NCBI GenBank assembly: GCA_029567375.1
Contig: JAKQLB010000337.1
Location: 1 to 39,561 of the forward strand
Source: Bacteroidota bacterium
GTDB lineage: Bacteria > Bacteroidota > Bacteroidia > Bacteroidales > UBA932
Direction: 5' to 3'
Length of the DNA: 39,561 bases
The translations under genes were made by a program, and so were the position numbers. Shown in pieces: positions 1 through 8,601 of the stretch. The notes under the pieces are model-generated. The model did not search any database and was not told where the DNA came from. It saw only the letters and a program-made list of their open reading frames with translations. Every line of letters starts with the position of its first letter. Within the stretch, counting starts at the first letter, position 1.

Positions 1-220
1 AAACGGATATATTTCCGTCCCTGACGGATTTCTCGACAGCAAATACCTGACCCTTGACGGCAAACTTACATACGAGTTCAAATATGGCAGGGATGTGGAT
101 TCCAAAGAGATAACAACCAGACAGGTACCCTTCTCCAAGAGCAATATAGACAGCAACAACCTCCTGAGAATCAAATCACTGCTGCCCTATTCCTACGAAC
201 TTATATATCCTACACTCTAA
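1..220 (+). CDS. 3' end of an unknown protein gene (truncated by window edge)
   Basis: The frame beginning at base 2 is open up to a TAA at 218-220 and encodes about 72 residues ending in SYELIYPTL. The start lies outside the window. The TAA overlaps the ATG of the next gene by one base, so the two are almost certainly co-transcribed and translationally coupled. I recognise no domain in this fragment. It is rich in charged and aromatic residues without a membrane segment. No function is proposed. Confidence 0.6.
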   Translation, partial: NGYISVPDGFLDSKYLTLDGKLTYEFKYGRDVDSKEITTRQVPFSKSNIDSNNLLRIKSLLPYSYELIYPTL

Positions 221-831
221 TGATGCTTAGCGAGTTCATTACACCCGAGGAGATAGAGTGCCTGGAAATCATTTCATTTCCCGGGGAAATAAGTGTGATA
301 TCAACTACCGGAAAGAAGTATAAAGAGGCCATTAAGCACCTTAGGGAACAAATCTTCATCGGCTTTGACACCGAAACCAAACCTAATTTCCACGCTAATA
401 CGCCACGCAATACCACAGCATTGCTGCAACTCTCCAGCGAAACGAACGCATATTTGTTCAGAGTGCAGAAGATAGGCCTCCCACAGGAGCTGGCAGATAT
501 TTTGTCAGACCCGGAGATCACTAAAGTAGGAGCAGCCACCACGGATGATATCAGAGGGCTACAGCATTACAGAGAATTTAAGCCGCAAAGATTTTTAGAT
601 CTGCAGGACTTCGTCGAGCAATACGGAATACTCGAGAAAAGCGTACGTAAATTGGCAGCCATTATTCTAGGCAAAAGGGTATCCAAGTCACAGCAACTTT
701 CAAACTGGGAGGCGGCCAAACTAACCCCCGCTCAGCAACTCTACGCAGCTACTGATGCCTGGATCTGTGTCAAAATGTACAAAAAGCTCCTCGCCTGTCC
801 CAAAACTTCACCCCAAGAGAACGAAATATGA
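220..831 (+). CDS. 3'-5' exonuclease of the DEDDy (RNase D-like) superfamily
   Basis: A 203-residue protein made of a single exonuclease domain. Motif I is the DTE at residues 50-52 (GFDTETKP). A motif II-like stretch is AATTDDIRGL. Motif III of the DEDDy type is YAATDAW near the C-terminus, preceded by SKSQQLSNWE, which resembles the RNase D substrate/helix region. These acidic residues bind the two catalytic metal ions in the family. There is no HRDC domain, so this is the short stand-alone form common in Bacteroidota and not full RNase D. Two ATGs (220 and 223) are possible starts; the first overlaps the upstream stop. The next gene starts inside its last codon. Whether the substrate is RNA or DNA cannot be told from sequence. 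Confidence 0.9.
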   Translation: MMLSEFITPEEIECLEIISFPGEISVISTTGKKYKEAIKHLREQIFIGFDTETKPNFHANTPRNTTALLQLSSETNAYLFRVQKIGLPQELADILSDPEITKVGAATTDDIRGLQHYREFKPQRFLDLQDFVEQYGILEKSVRKLAAIILGKRVSKSQQLSNWEAAKLTPAQQLYAATDAWICVKMYKKLLACPKTSPQENEI

Positions 832-2009
832 CACGCATCCACCTCAAAAAAGGGCGGGAGGAGTCCCTCCTGCGACGCCACCCCTGGCTCTTTTCCGGCG
901 CCATATCACGCATCGAAGGTGAACCTTATGAAGGGGATATCGTATCCATCATCAGCCAAAGCGGCGAATGTCTCGGATACGGACATTTCCAGATAGGCTC
1001 GATAGCGGTGCGGGTGCTGAGTTTTGACGATGCTGCACTCTCCCCCAATTTTTGGAAGGAGAGAATCGGCGCTGCATACAGGCATAGACTCTCCCTGTCG
1101 CTGAAAAACACCAACTGCTATCGTCTGATACACGGAGAGGGAGATATGCTCCCGGGTCTGATAGTGGATTGGTACAACGGAGTAGCAGTGGTTCAGGCAC
1201 ATTCGGTCGGAATGTTTCTCTCATTAGACAAAATTTCCAATGCTCTAAAAGAGGTGTATGGAGAAGAGCTCAAGGCAATTTATGACAAAAGTTCGGGGAC
1301 AGCGCCATTCAATGCGGGACTCGACTTGAACGATGGTTTTCTGTATCGTAATGAGGACTTTGCCGATGAACGCGAAGGGATTGTAACGGAAAATGGGCAC
1401 AAATTCATAGTCAACTGGGAGGAGGGGCAGAAGACCGGTTTCTTCCTCGACCAGAGGGAGAACAGGTCACTTGTGGAGAGGTATGCTGCCGGACGCAATG
1501 TGCTCAATCTCTTTTCTTATACGGGAGGTTTTTCCATATATGCGCTTGCGGGCGGAGCCATAAGTGTGGATTCGGTGGATAGTTCGGCCAAAGCAGTTGC
1601 GATGATGGAGAGGAATGTGGCCCTCAACGCTTTCCCCAACCATCATTCTTTCTGTGAGGATGCCATTGACTTCGTCAAAAATTCCCCATTTGGAAAATAT
1701 GATATGATGATTGTGGACCCTCCCGCATTCGCAAAACACCGTGGCGCAATCAGAAATGCACTCAGAGGCTATCAGAGACTCAATGCCGCAGCCATTTCCA
1801 AAATAGCATCGGGAGGTATTATCTTTACTTTCAGCTGTTCACAGGTAATTGACAGCACCTCTTTCGCTCTTACCATATTTTCCGCTGCGGCGGAAGCAGG
1901 GCGGAATGTAAAGATCCTCGATCGCCTCAACCAGCCGGCCGATCACCCTGTCAATATTTTCCATCCGGAAGGAGAGTATCTTAAGGGACTGATACTCTAT
2001 GTTGAATAA
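828..2009 (+). CDS. Class I SAM-dependent rRNA methyltransferase, RlmI/RlmK-like
   Basis: 393 residues. The N-terminal PUA-like RNA-binding domain begins at once (KKGREESLLRRHPWLFSGAI), followed by the EEHD-like region and a C-terminal Rossmann methyltransferase. Visible motifs are the SAM-binding NLFSYTGGFSIYA, the DPPAFAKH motif IV, and FTFSCSQ, which contains the cysteine that acts in 5-methylcytosine formation in this family. E. coli RlmI methylates a cytosine of 23S rRNA; the same target is likely but not proven here. The ATG overlaps the stop of the exonuclease gene by four bases (ATGA), so the genes are coupled. Length is normal for the family. Confidence 0.92.
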   Translation: MTRIHLKKGREESLLRRHPWLFSGAISRIEGEPYEGDIVSIISQSGECLGYGHFQIGSIAVRVLSFDDAALSPNFWKERIGAAYRHRLSLSLKNTNCYRLIHGEGDMLPGLIVDWYNGVAVVQAHSVGMFLSLDKISNALKEVYGEELKAIYDKSSGTAPFNAGLDLNDGFLYRNEDFADEREGIVTENGHKFIVNWEEGQKTGFFLDQRENRSLVERYAAGRNVLNLFSYTGGFSIYALAGGAISVDSVDSSAKAVAMMERNVALNAFPNHHSFCEDAIDFVKNSPFGKYDMMIVDPPAFAKHRGAIRNALRGYQRLNAAAISKIASGGIIFTFSCSQVIDSTSFALTIFSAAAEAGRNVKILDRLNQPADHPVNIFHPEGEYLKGLILYVE

Positions 2010-2040
2010 TACTTTCTGATACACCCTCAGACCCTAGCTT

Positions 2041-3219
2041 TTACAACAATGCATCGGCAAGCTGCTCGAGGGCAGGATAATCCGTACTCTTCATCCGGCT
2101 TCGGATCGTAACGACGGGCTCTACTATCGTCAGATTTGACATCTGACAGAGAATTTCATTCATAACTCTTGCCGCTGAAGGAGCCCATGAGCCATTTTCT
2201 ATAATTCCTACAGTACGTCCGGTATAACATTTAATCTGAAGCAGATGCAGGAAATTGTGCATAGGGGTAAACACGCCGTTGTCGTAAGAAGAGGCTGCAA
2301 GAACAAGTTTTTCATAGCGGAAAGCATCGGAAACATTGCGGGAAATCTCGGTACGACATAGGTCTCTGATAAATACATTCTCCGCCCCTTTGGACTCAAG
2401 TATCTCTTTCAGCTTTTCCGCTGCCCGCATCGTACCGCCGTAGATGGAGGCAACAGCTATCATAATACCCTTAGACTCGGGAACATAACTACTCCAGATA
2501 TCATATAGTTTGATATATTTTCCCAGATCCTCATTTATAATCGGACCATGCAAGGGACGTATAGACTTAATGGGAAGAGTAGTGGCTTTTTTAAGGAGAT
2601 TCTGTACCGGACCCCCATATTTTCCCACGATATTGATATAATAGCGCCGTGCCTCCTCAGACCAATCGGGGTCCTCACTACTATAGAACCCACATTCAGA
2701 AAGGGCACCGAATTTACCAAAACCATCGGCACTGTAAAGAGCACCCTCGTACTCATCAAATGAGACCATTACTTCCGGCCAATGCACCATAGGGGCCGCA
2801 TAAAAATGGAGCTTGTGTTTTCCCAAATCCAGAACATCCCCTTCTTTCATCGTAATACAGCGACCGGCAATATCGGGAGTGTCGAAAAACTGCTGAAGCA
2901 TCTTGACAGACCTTACTCCTGTAACAACCTGAATATCAGGATATGTTTCCAGCACCTCGGCAATCATTGAAGAGTGATCCGGCTCAAGGTGATGAACGAC
3001 CAGATAGTCAGGTTTCCTTTCTCCGAGAGCCTTTTTCAGATTTGCCTCCCACTCCTCCCCTTTTCTGGCATCAGCCGTATCCATTATGGCTATTTTCTCA
3101 TCCAGAATAAGGTAAGAGTTATAGGAAACGCCTTGCGGCACTTTGTACTGGCTTTCAAAAAGGTCTATATCAAAGTCATCAAGACCTATGTAGATAACGT
3201 CGTCAGTAATTTTCCTCAT
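2041..3219 (-). CDS. Flavodiiron protein (FprA-type A flavoprotein; O2/NO reductase)
   Basis: 392 residues: an N-terminal metallo-beta-lactamase-like domain (about 1-250) and a C-terminal flavodoxin domain (about 255-392). The diiron site is visible as H77-x-E79-x-D81-H82 in HHLEPDHSS, with further ligands in MVHWPEVM, YSADGFG and RPLHGP. The flavodoxin domain starts with the FMN-binding SIYGGTMRAAEKL and contains SSYDNGVFTPM and ENGSWAPSA. Members reduce oxygen to water or nitric oxide to N2O using electrons from rubredoxin or similar donors in the cytoplasm, which protects anaerobes. No rubredoxin domain is fused and no partner gene is adjacent. Choice between O2 and NO as substrate cannot be made from sequence. 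It appears to be a single-gene transcript. Confidence 0.95.
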   Translation of the reverse strand: MRKITDDVIYIGLDDFDIDLFESQYKVPQGVSYNSYLILDEKIAIMDTADARKGEEWEANLKKALGERKPDYLVVHHLEPDHSSMIAEVLETYPDIQVVTGVRSVKMLQQFFDTPDIAGRCITMKEGDVLDLGKHKLHFYAAPMVHWPEVMVSFDEYEGALYSADGFGKFGALSECGFYSSEDPDWSEEARRYYINIVGKYGGPVQNLLKKATTLPIKSIRPLHGPIINEDLGKYIKLYDIWSSYVPESKGIMIAVASIYGGTMRAAEKLKEILESKGAENVFIRDLCRTEISRNVSDAFRYEKLVLAASSYDNGVFTPMHNFLHLLQIKCYTGRTVGIIENGSWAPSAARVMNEILCQMSNLTIVEPVVTIRSRMKSTDYPALEQLADALL

Positions 3220-3262
3220 AATTGCATTCCTAATTAAACTGAATATTTACTCATTTGAGCTG

Positions 3263-3270
3263 CAAATATA
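3263..3270 (-). promoter_or_regulatory. Predicted -7 box for the flavodiiron gene
   Basis: Minus strand reads TATATTTG, a perfect match to the Bacteroidota TAnnTTTG -7 element. It would give a transcript start near 3259 and a leader of about 40 nt before the ATG at 3219. No clear -33 TTTG is seen. Confidence 0.55.
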
Positions 3271-3421
3271 ATAAATCCCACTGATTTAAAGGAAATACCC
3301 GGTATTGCGCAGAGTAAAAATATGGTCACGCTCTCGGAATGAAAACATTTGACGGCTATTGTAAAAAATCAGAGCAACAAAATTTAACCAACTTTTTAGT
3401 CGTTATTCTACCATATTTATA

Positions 3422-3429
3422 TAAATTTG
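3422..3429 (+). promoter_or_regulatory. Predicted -7 box for the 3558 gene, in the 318-bp gap 3240-3557
   Basis: TAAATTTG fits TAnnTTTG. Transcription from about 3433 would leave a leader of roughly 125 nt before the ATG at 3558. Apart from this box and the oppositely directed box at 3263-3270, the gap 3240-3557 is AT-rich and shows no gene, tRNA or convincing hairpin that I can support. A -33 element is not obvious, so confidence is moderate. Confidence 0.4.
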
Positions 3430-3557
3430 CCGGAAGTTTTGTAGTGGAAGCCTCTCGACGGCAGGCGAATTAGTCAACGCTGAGTGTAATATAAATTTAC
3501 TTACTTATTAACCTAGAGTCAGTTTTTTAAGAATTCTGCAACATTTTTATTCAAATC

Positions 3558-4304
3558 ATGAAAAAAATAATTTACTCTATCATTGCCATAGTCGTATCTA
3601 TGAGTATGGCAAACGCTCAGGATCTCGTAACAAAGACAAATGGCGAAGACATTAAGGCTAAAGTACTTGAAATCACCACTGATGAGGTTAAGTACAGGCT
3701 GTATGATGAGCCCGACGGTGTTGTTTATACCGTAAAAAAGAGCGATATTGTTATGATTCGCTATGAATCGGGTAGAAATGAAATATTCAACCAGGAATCA
3801 ATGTCTGATACTTTTTCAGACAGAGAGTCACTTGCTGATATTAAACCGGATATGAAATACAGGGAACTTAAAAAATTGTATAACCATAAAGACTACACTC
3901 CATCATCACGTGACCGATATAAGCCGGGTTGGACGGGAATAGCATCATTTCTCATTCCCGGTCTTGGAGAGAGCATCAATGGAGAATGGAAACGTGGCGT
4001 AGGCAAATTCTGCGGTAGCGTTGTTCTTATAACTGCCGGCAGCATATGTGAAAGGGCAAGTCATGGTGAGAATGCTAAAGGATGGCATCTTGCAGTTGCA
4101 GCAGTTAGCTATGTGGGTGCGATAGGACTGGATATTTGGAGTATTGTCGATGCCGTTAGGATAGCCAAGGTAAAGAATATGTACGAGCAGGATTTGAGGC
4201 GAACTTACTCATTTGACCTCGACCTGCATCCTTCAGTAAACTACATACAAATGGGCAACACGATTCAGCCCACAGTAGGATTTACACTTGCGTTACAGTT
4301 TTAA
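3558..4304 (+). CDS. Exported/membrane protein of unknown function, first of a tandem pair
   Basis: 248 residues. Residues 1-21 form a signal peptide (MKKIIYSIIAIVVSMSMANAQ). Residues 22-80 form a small domain of the kind KTNGEDIKAKVLEI...YRLYDEPDGVVYTVKKSDIVMIRYESGRNEIF, which is common at the N-terminus of Bacteroidota envelope proteins. A linker follows, then a hydrophobic region GIASFLIPGLGESINGEWKRG that resembles the PGLG-x-G-x-W motif of TM2/DUF5683-like membrane proteins, and further predicted membrane segments. The next gene (4358) is a clear paralogue with the same layout and an almost identical end, so this is a tandem duplication. Function is unknown; location is probably the cell envelope. 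Confidence 0.82.
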   Translation: MKKIIYSIIAIVVSMSMANAQDLVTKTNGEDIKAKVLEITTDEVKYRLYDEPDGVVYTVKKSDIVMIRYESGRNEIFNQESMSDTFSDRESLADIKPDMKYRELKKLYNHKDYTPSSRDRYKPGWTGIASFLIPGLGESINGEWKRGVGKFCGSVVLITAGSICERASHGENAKGWHLAVAAVSYVGAIGLDIWSIVDAVRIAKVKNMYEQDLRRTYSFDLDLHPSVNYIQMGNTIQPTVGFTLALQF

Positions 4305-4357
4305 AAAGGGCTACTGATTAGTGGTGTAATAATTGATTGAAAATTAAGATTTTTATT

Positions 4358-5116
4358 ATGAAAAAAATATTTTTATCCCTCATTGCCATAATTGCATCTA
4401 TGATTTTAGCAAACGCTCAGGACTTTGTAATCATGAAAAACGGAGATGAGATTAAGGCAAAAGTGCTTGAAATCACCATGGATGAAGTCAAGTACAGGTT
4501 GTACGATGAACCCGATGGTGTTATATATACCGTATGGAAATCCGACATTATTATGATTCATTATGAATCAGGCAGAAGTGAGGTGTTCTCTCAAAAGGTG
4601 ATGCCAAGTCCCTATTATTCAGGTAGAGAGCCTCTTTATAATATTAGACCGGGTATGAAGTATAATGAGCTTAAACACTTATATAACCATAAAGACTACA
4701 CTCCATCATCGAGTGATTTTAATCCCGGCTGGTGTGGTGTGGCATCATTTTTCATCCCCGGACTAGGAGAATGTATCCTTGGAGAGTGGGAAAGAGGTCT
4801 GGGCAAATTCTTTGGCAATATGGCACTAATGAGTGCTGCTGCCATTTCTTTTCATGCCGGTGTTTATGCAGGTTATTATTATGAAGAGGAAGCATGGCCG
4901 CTGGGGATTGCCGCGATTTGTTCTGCAGCTGCTGTAGGACTGAATATTTGGAGCATTGTCGATGCCGTAAGGATAGCCAAGGTAAAGAATATGTACGAAC
5001 AGGATTTGAAACAAGTTTACTCATTTAACCTCGACCTATATCCATCAGTAAACTGCATACAAATGGGCAACACAATGCAACCTACAGTTGGATTCACGCT
5101 TGCATTAAGGTTCTAA
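4358..5116 (+). CDS. Exported/membrane protein of unknown function, second of a tandem pair
   Basis: 252 residues from the ATG at 4358 (MKKIFLSLIAIIASMILANAQ). A longer frame from 4337 would put seven extra residues before the signal peptide and is less likely, because the paralogue starts at the equivalent MKK. The domain order matches the 3558 gene: signal peptide, MKNGDEIKAKVLEITMDEVKYRLYD domain, linker containing YNHKDYTPSS, then GVASFFIPGLGECILGEWERG and membrane segments. The C-terminal third (NIWSIVDAVRIAKVKNMYEQDL) is nearly identical to the first copy. The spacer from the first gene is 53 bp with no terminator, so the two are probably one transcript. Function is not known. Confidence 0.82.
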   Translation: MKKIFLSLIAIIASMILANAQDFVIMKNGDEIKAKVLEITMDEVKYRLYDEPDGVIYTVWKSDIIMIHYESGRSEVFSQKVMPSPYYSGREPLYNIRPGMKYNELKHLYNHKDYTPSSSDFNPGWCGVASFFIPGLGECILGEWERGLGKFFGNMALMSAAAISFHAGVYAGYYYEEEAWPLGIAAICSAAAVGLNIWSIVDAVRIAKVKNMYEQDLKQVYSFNLDLYPSVNCIQMGNTMQPTVGFTLALRF

Positions 5117-5210
5117 TACAAGTCATCTATTTAGTAGTCTGACAATCCGATACATTATTATCAGGTAAAATTGAAAGCGTCAAGTACAAGAATTAAATCA
5201 AAACCAAGCT

Positions 5211-5708
5211 ATGAAAGAGATATTGATATATAAATGCAAAAATGGAATTGTCGTAAACAGAATAGTCAATGTACTTGATGCTAATAGTATTGCATATCGT
5301 CAGCATGATGAAACTGTAGATAAACAGCCGGGAGCTTATGGCCCCACCCCCGGTATCGCCATATATGTATTTGAAAAGGATTATGACAAGGCACTGGAGT
5401 TAATTGATCCCATTATCAAAGATAATATCGAAGGTCCGAAACCCTTGTGTCCAAAATGCGGCAGTGAAGAGGTCGAAGCCATTCCCCGACACAAGTCCAC
5501 TAAACTTGTCATACTGCTTTCCATCCTTTTATTCCTGATTCCCGGACTCTATTTTGTCTATTCCAGAAATTTAAACATTCGTTCTCAGTCCCTCGATATC
5601 ATTGCAATAGTGATGATCCTCTCCAGCATCGCCTTGATGATCCTAAGCAAACACCAAAACGTCAATCACCAATGCACTAAGTGCGGCAGGAAGTTTAATC
5701 ATATATAG
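5211..5708 (+). CDS. DUF2007-type putative signalling protein with zinc ribbon and two membrane segments
   Basis: 165 residues. Residues 1-70 resemble the DUF2007 domain (MKEILIYKCKNGIVVNRIVNVLDANSIAYRQ is shown here only in part as ILIYKCKNG and VLDANSIAYRQ), a PII-like ferredoxin-fold domain. Then come CPKCG at about residue 82, two hydrophobic segments (LVILLSILLFLIPGLYFVY and IIAIVMILSSIALMIL), and a second CTKCG near the C-terminus. The two CxxC pairs probably form one zinc ribbon bridging the membrane hairpin. The family has no established biochemical role. It lies 94 bp behind the tandem pair and may or may not share their transcript. Confidence 0.8.
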   Translation: MKEILIYKCKNGIVVNRIVNVLDANSIAYRQHDETVDKQPGAYGPTPGIAIYVFEKDYDKALELIDPIIKDNIEGPKPLCPKCGSEEVEAIPRHKSTKLVILLSILLFLIPGLYFVYSRNLNIRSQSLDIIAIVMILSSIALMILSKHQNVNHQCTKCGRKFNHI

Positions 5709-5734
5709 CGAAGCGACTGCATCTTACAAAGAAC

Positions 5735-5756
5735 AATTATAATTATAATTATAATT
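5735..5756 (+). repeat. (AATTAT)n short tandem repeat
   Basis: About three and a half copies of the 6-mer AATTAT in the 243-bp gap 5709-5951. The repeat is self-complementary and could form a weak AT hairpin. Nothing else convincing is seen in this gap apart from a poor -7-like CATATTTG at 5934-5941 just before the 5952 gene. Confidence 0.7.
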
Positions 5757-5951
5757 AAACCTCTCTTAGCATCGCCAAGTCTAATACTAGTGCAATCCTG
5801 CAGAGAGATAATAACACTTTACCGATGTGTAGGCTCTTTTATCTCTAAAGAAGCATTTCGAAATTGCGACAACTTCGAAAAAAAAAGCATATTGCCTAAT
5901 AGAAGATCTTGTGATAATTAGTAAAAACATCCCATATTTGTCTCATCTAAA

Positions 5952-8300
5952 ATGACAAACAAGCTCAAATTCATAGTAATTTTAACTTTTCTGGTTTTCA
6001 CCCATCTTGTGAGCCACGGTCAAACTTCGTGTACGGTAAGTGGAAAGGTGGTTGACACCAATAATTTACCTGTACAATATGCTTCAGTCGTGGTATATAA
6101 ATCGGACAAACTGCTGACAGGCACTTTGACGGATGAAAATGGGGATTTTTCATTCAAAATAAACCGCAGTGCTGACGAACATCTACTTGTAATAGAATTT
6201 ATCGGATACGCTAAGAGAGAAGTTAGTTTTAAGCCGGAGCGTTCATCAATAATCCTGGACAAGATAATTATAAAAGAAGATGCAGTTCTTCTTGGCGAAG
6301 CTGTTGTGACCGCTAAGATGGATGCAGCCAAGTCCTCGGTGGAGCATACGGTAATCCATGCTTCTGCAAATATGAGTTTCGAAACAGGAACTGCTCTCGA
6401 CATACTCCGTACATCTTCATCTGTGACGCTGGTCAATGATGCCATTTCAATCAGAGGTAATAGAAATATTCTCGTACTTCTGGATGGAGTTCCCACAACA
6501 GTCGGTGATCTTGCAGTAATTCCGGCAGCTAATATCAAAAACATTGAAATAATTACCAGCCCCGATGCTTCATACGACTCCGAAGGTACCGGTGGTATCA
6601 TAAACATAGTCTCCAAAAGGAATGTTGTAAAAGGATTTAGCGGGGTAATTTCAGCAAACTACGGCTTCAACCACTTTGTAACAGGCAATTTGGCACTGTC
6701 ATACAGCAAGCCCAAGACTTCCTGGAGGTTTAATTACAACACGAAATATGAAGACGATATCGTCAATACGACCTTAAATCGCCTGATACACGAAAATGGC
6801 AATCAGACCTACCAGCAGATGAGAGCCACCAGATATGTGTACAACAATAACATTGGAGTCGGTACTGACTTAAGAATTAACGAAAAGAACATCCTTAGCA
6901 TTGACCTAAAATCCATGCTGCCAAGACATAATATAAAGCAAGACTTGGATAATCAATACATTAAGGCGGGAATGGAGAGTAAGGAGAAGAGGCGCAAAGA
7001 TGTTGCATGGAACAGGGAAAACATAGAAGGAAAGATATCATACCGACATATCATAAAGCCGGACACCTCTGATCTGACAATTAACGGTTCCATATCCAGA
7101 ACATGGGGACACAGACCCTCCTACTATTTCCTGGAAGGAGCTGAGATAAGTCGTTCCGATTCAGGAGGAAGCCCCTTCATAACCTCATTACAAGCAGACT
7201 TTAAACAAAAGATCAGTTCCGGCACACTATCAGCCGGAGCAAAATTGACATATAGGGACAATCACATCTATCACCGATTCTATTCAAATGAGAATGGGGA
7301 ATGGAATTATTCGGAGACATTCAGCAATGACTTACATCATACGGAGCTTGTAAATGCAGCTTACCTTTTGCTATCATCAAGAAAAGGGAAATTTACTTAT
7401 AAGGCGGGATTAAGAGGAGAATTCAGTACTGTTACATTGGAAAGTAATCGGGAAAAACTCAAAGAGAGAAATAACGATTTATTTATTGCCCCGAGTTTAT
7501 CCGGAACATATAATCTGACCAAGAATCAAGAGATTGCCTTTGCTTTTACACGCAGAATCGGAAGGCCTATCTACCCTCAGCTAAATCCCTATATGAGCAT
7601 GGTGGATGCCTCGACTTTTGAGCAGGGCAACATGAATCTAAGACCGGAGAAGTCTTCAAAGCTGGACCTTAGCTACACTCTTAAAAGCAGATTTGTGCAA
7701 TTATTTACGGATGCCTATTTAAACTATACTACGGGCTACATTTCACAGATAACGAAAATATCGGATGGTCTTCTTATCACGACATACATAAACGGTACTT
7801 CGGACTTAAAGAGCGGGGCGGAGATTACACTTAAGCTACTTCCTTCAACATGGATGACCGCTACACTGAGTGCAAACACCTTCTACGTTGACACCAGAGG
7901 CAACTTTGCAGGAGCTGAAATCAATAACAAAGGTTGGTCAAACAACAGTAATTTGCTCCTTGACTTCATGATTGGAAAATCTACTGACCTCCAGATACAA
8001 TATTTTCTCACAACACCGCAATATTTTCCTCAACTAACGACATCACTCACACATCATATGAATGTCGGATTTAAGCACACATTCCTGAAGGGAGCGATGA
8101 GTGTGTCCTTGCTCCTTACTGACGCATTCAATACATATAAATGGCAGGTACAGTCAAGCAACAACATTTTTGACCTTACAAACATAAGTACCATGAAGAG
8201 CAGGATGTTGTGGGTAGGGATTTCATACAACTTCAATTCCTTCAAACAGAAGAGTGGAGAGACGAAATCAGAGGGAGACAGAACTCTAATCAAATTATGA
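5952..8300 (+). CDS. Outer-membrane beta-barrel protein, TonB-receptor-like, with CarboxypepD_reg-like domain
   Basis: 782 residues. A signal peptide ends near HGQ (residue 24). Residues about 26-110 form a carboxypeptidase-regulatory-like Ig domain (SGKVVDTNNLPVQYASVVVY, then TGTLTDENGDFSFKI). Residues about 120-215 form a plug-like domain (SIRGNRNILVLLDGVPT, then DASYDSEGTGGIINIVSKRN). The rest is an outer-membrane beta-barrel of the family often called outer membrane beta-barrel protein (OMP_b-brl_3 type). The last strand WVGISYNFNSF is followed by a charged tail of about 20 residues. There is no SusD partner, so this is not a Sus-type glycan importer. The ligand is unknown. The first ATG is chosen because it gives a proper signal peptide. 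Confidence 0.88.
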   Translation: MTNKLKFIVILTFLVFTHLVSHGQTSCTVSGKVVDTNNLPVQYASVVVYKSDKLLTGTLTDENGDFSFKINRSADEHLLVIEFIGYAKREVSFKPERSSIILDKIIIKEDAVLLGEAVVTAKMDAAKSSVEHTVIHASANMSFETGTALDILRTSSSVTLVNDAISIRGNRNILVLLDGVPTTVGDLAVIPAANIKNIEIITSPDASYDSEGTGGIINIVSKRNVVKGFSGVISANYGFNHFVTGNLALSYSKPKTSWRFNYNTKYEDDIVNTTLNRLIHENGNQTYQQMRATRYVYNNNIGVGTDLRINEKNILSIDLKSMLPRHNIKQDLDNQYIKAGMESKEKRRKDVAWNRENIEGKISYRHIIKPDTSDLTINGSISRTWGHRPSYYFLEGAEISRSDSGGSPFITSLQADFKQKISSGTLSAGAKLTYRDNHIYHRFYSNENGEWNYSETFSNDLHHTELVNAAYLLLSSRKGKFTYKAGLRGEFSTVTLESNREKLKERNNDLFIAPSLSGTYNLTKNQEIAFAFTRRIGRPIYPQLNPYMSMVDASTFEQGNMNLRPEKSSKLDLSYTLKSRFVQLFTDAYLNYTTGYISQITKISDGLLITTYINGTSDLKSGAEITLKLLPSTWMTATLSANTFYVDTRGNFAGAEINNKGWSNNSNLLLDFMIGKSTDLQIQYFLTTPQYFPQLTTSLTHHMNVGFKHTFLKGAMSVSLLLTDAFNTYKWQVQSSNNIFDLTNISTMKSRMLWVGISYNFNSFKQKSGETKSEGDRTLIKL

Positions 8301-8380
8301 TTATAATGCCTCTCAGCTCTTTGGGAGGGGTAGATAAGGAGCGAAACGAAGTGGAGCGACTGCACCTCACCAAAATAAAG

Positions 8381-8412
8381 ACAAGAGCGACCATTGGCCG
8401 CTCTTGTTTTTG
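8381..8412. terminator. Two-way intrinsic terminator between the barrel gene and tRNA-Cys
   Basis: ACAAGAGCG (8381-8389) and CGCTCTTGT (8399-8407) form a perfect 9-bp stem with a 9-nt loop. On the plus strand it is followed by TTTTG; on the minus strand by CTTTATTTTGG. It can end the barrel-protein transcript on the plus strand and the tRNA-Cys transcript on the minus strand. Confidence 0.8.
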
Positions 8413-8414
8413 TG

Positions 8415-8486
8415 AGGTGCCTGGCGGATTCGAACCGCCGTAAACGGTTTTGCAGACCGCTGACTAAGCCACTCATCCAAGGCACC
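8415..8486 (-). tRNA. tRNA-Cys (anticodon GCA)
   Basis: On the minus strand the acceptor arm GGTGCCT pairs with AGGCACC. The anticodon loop reads CTGCAAA (anticodon GCA), and the T-loop is GGTTCGAATCC. The discriminator base is U, as expected for cysteine tRNA. CCA is not encoded, so it must be added after processing. A well-formed promoter lies directly upstream (8500-8529) and a terminator follows the 3' end. Confidence 0.95.
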
Positions 8487-8499
8487 GGATTTGGGGATA

Positions 8500-8529
8500 C
8501 AAATATAGCCATTATTTTGAAGAATCCAA
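8500..8529 (-). promoter_or_regulatory. Promoter of tRNA-Cys
   Basis: Minus strand: TTG (8527-8529), 19-bp spacer, then TATATTTG (8500-8507). Both spacing and the -7 box match the Bacteroidota housekeeping promoter consensus. Transcription would start about 10 nt before the mature tRNA. Confidence 0.75.
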
Positions 8530-8601
8530 CAAAACTGCCCCACTTGCGGCCATTTGCACTACCACCCTCCCCATTCAAAGCCACAGAGGTCCATCATTCC
8601 C

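Noticed and set aside
5735-5756. AT-rich repeat as a replication origin or regulatory array
   Set aside because: Only about 22 bp, with no DnaA boxes or neighbouring replication genes; a simple-sequence tract is the plain explanation.
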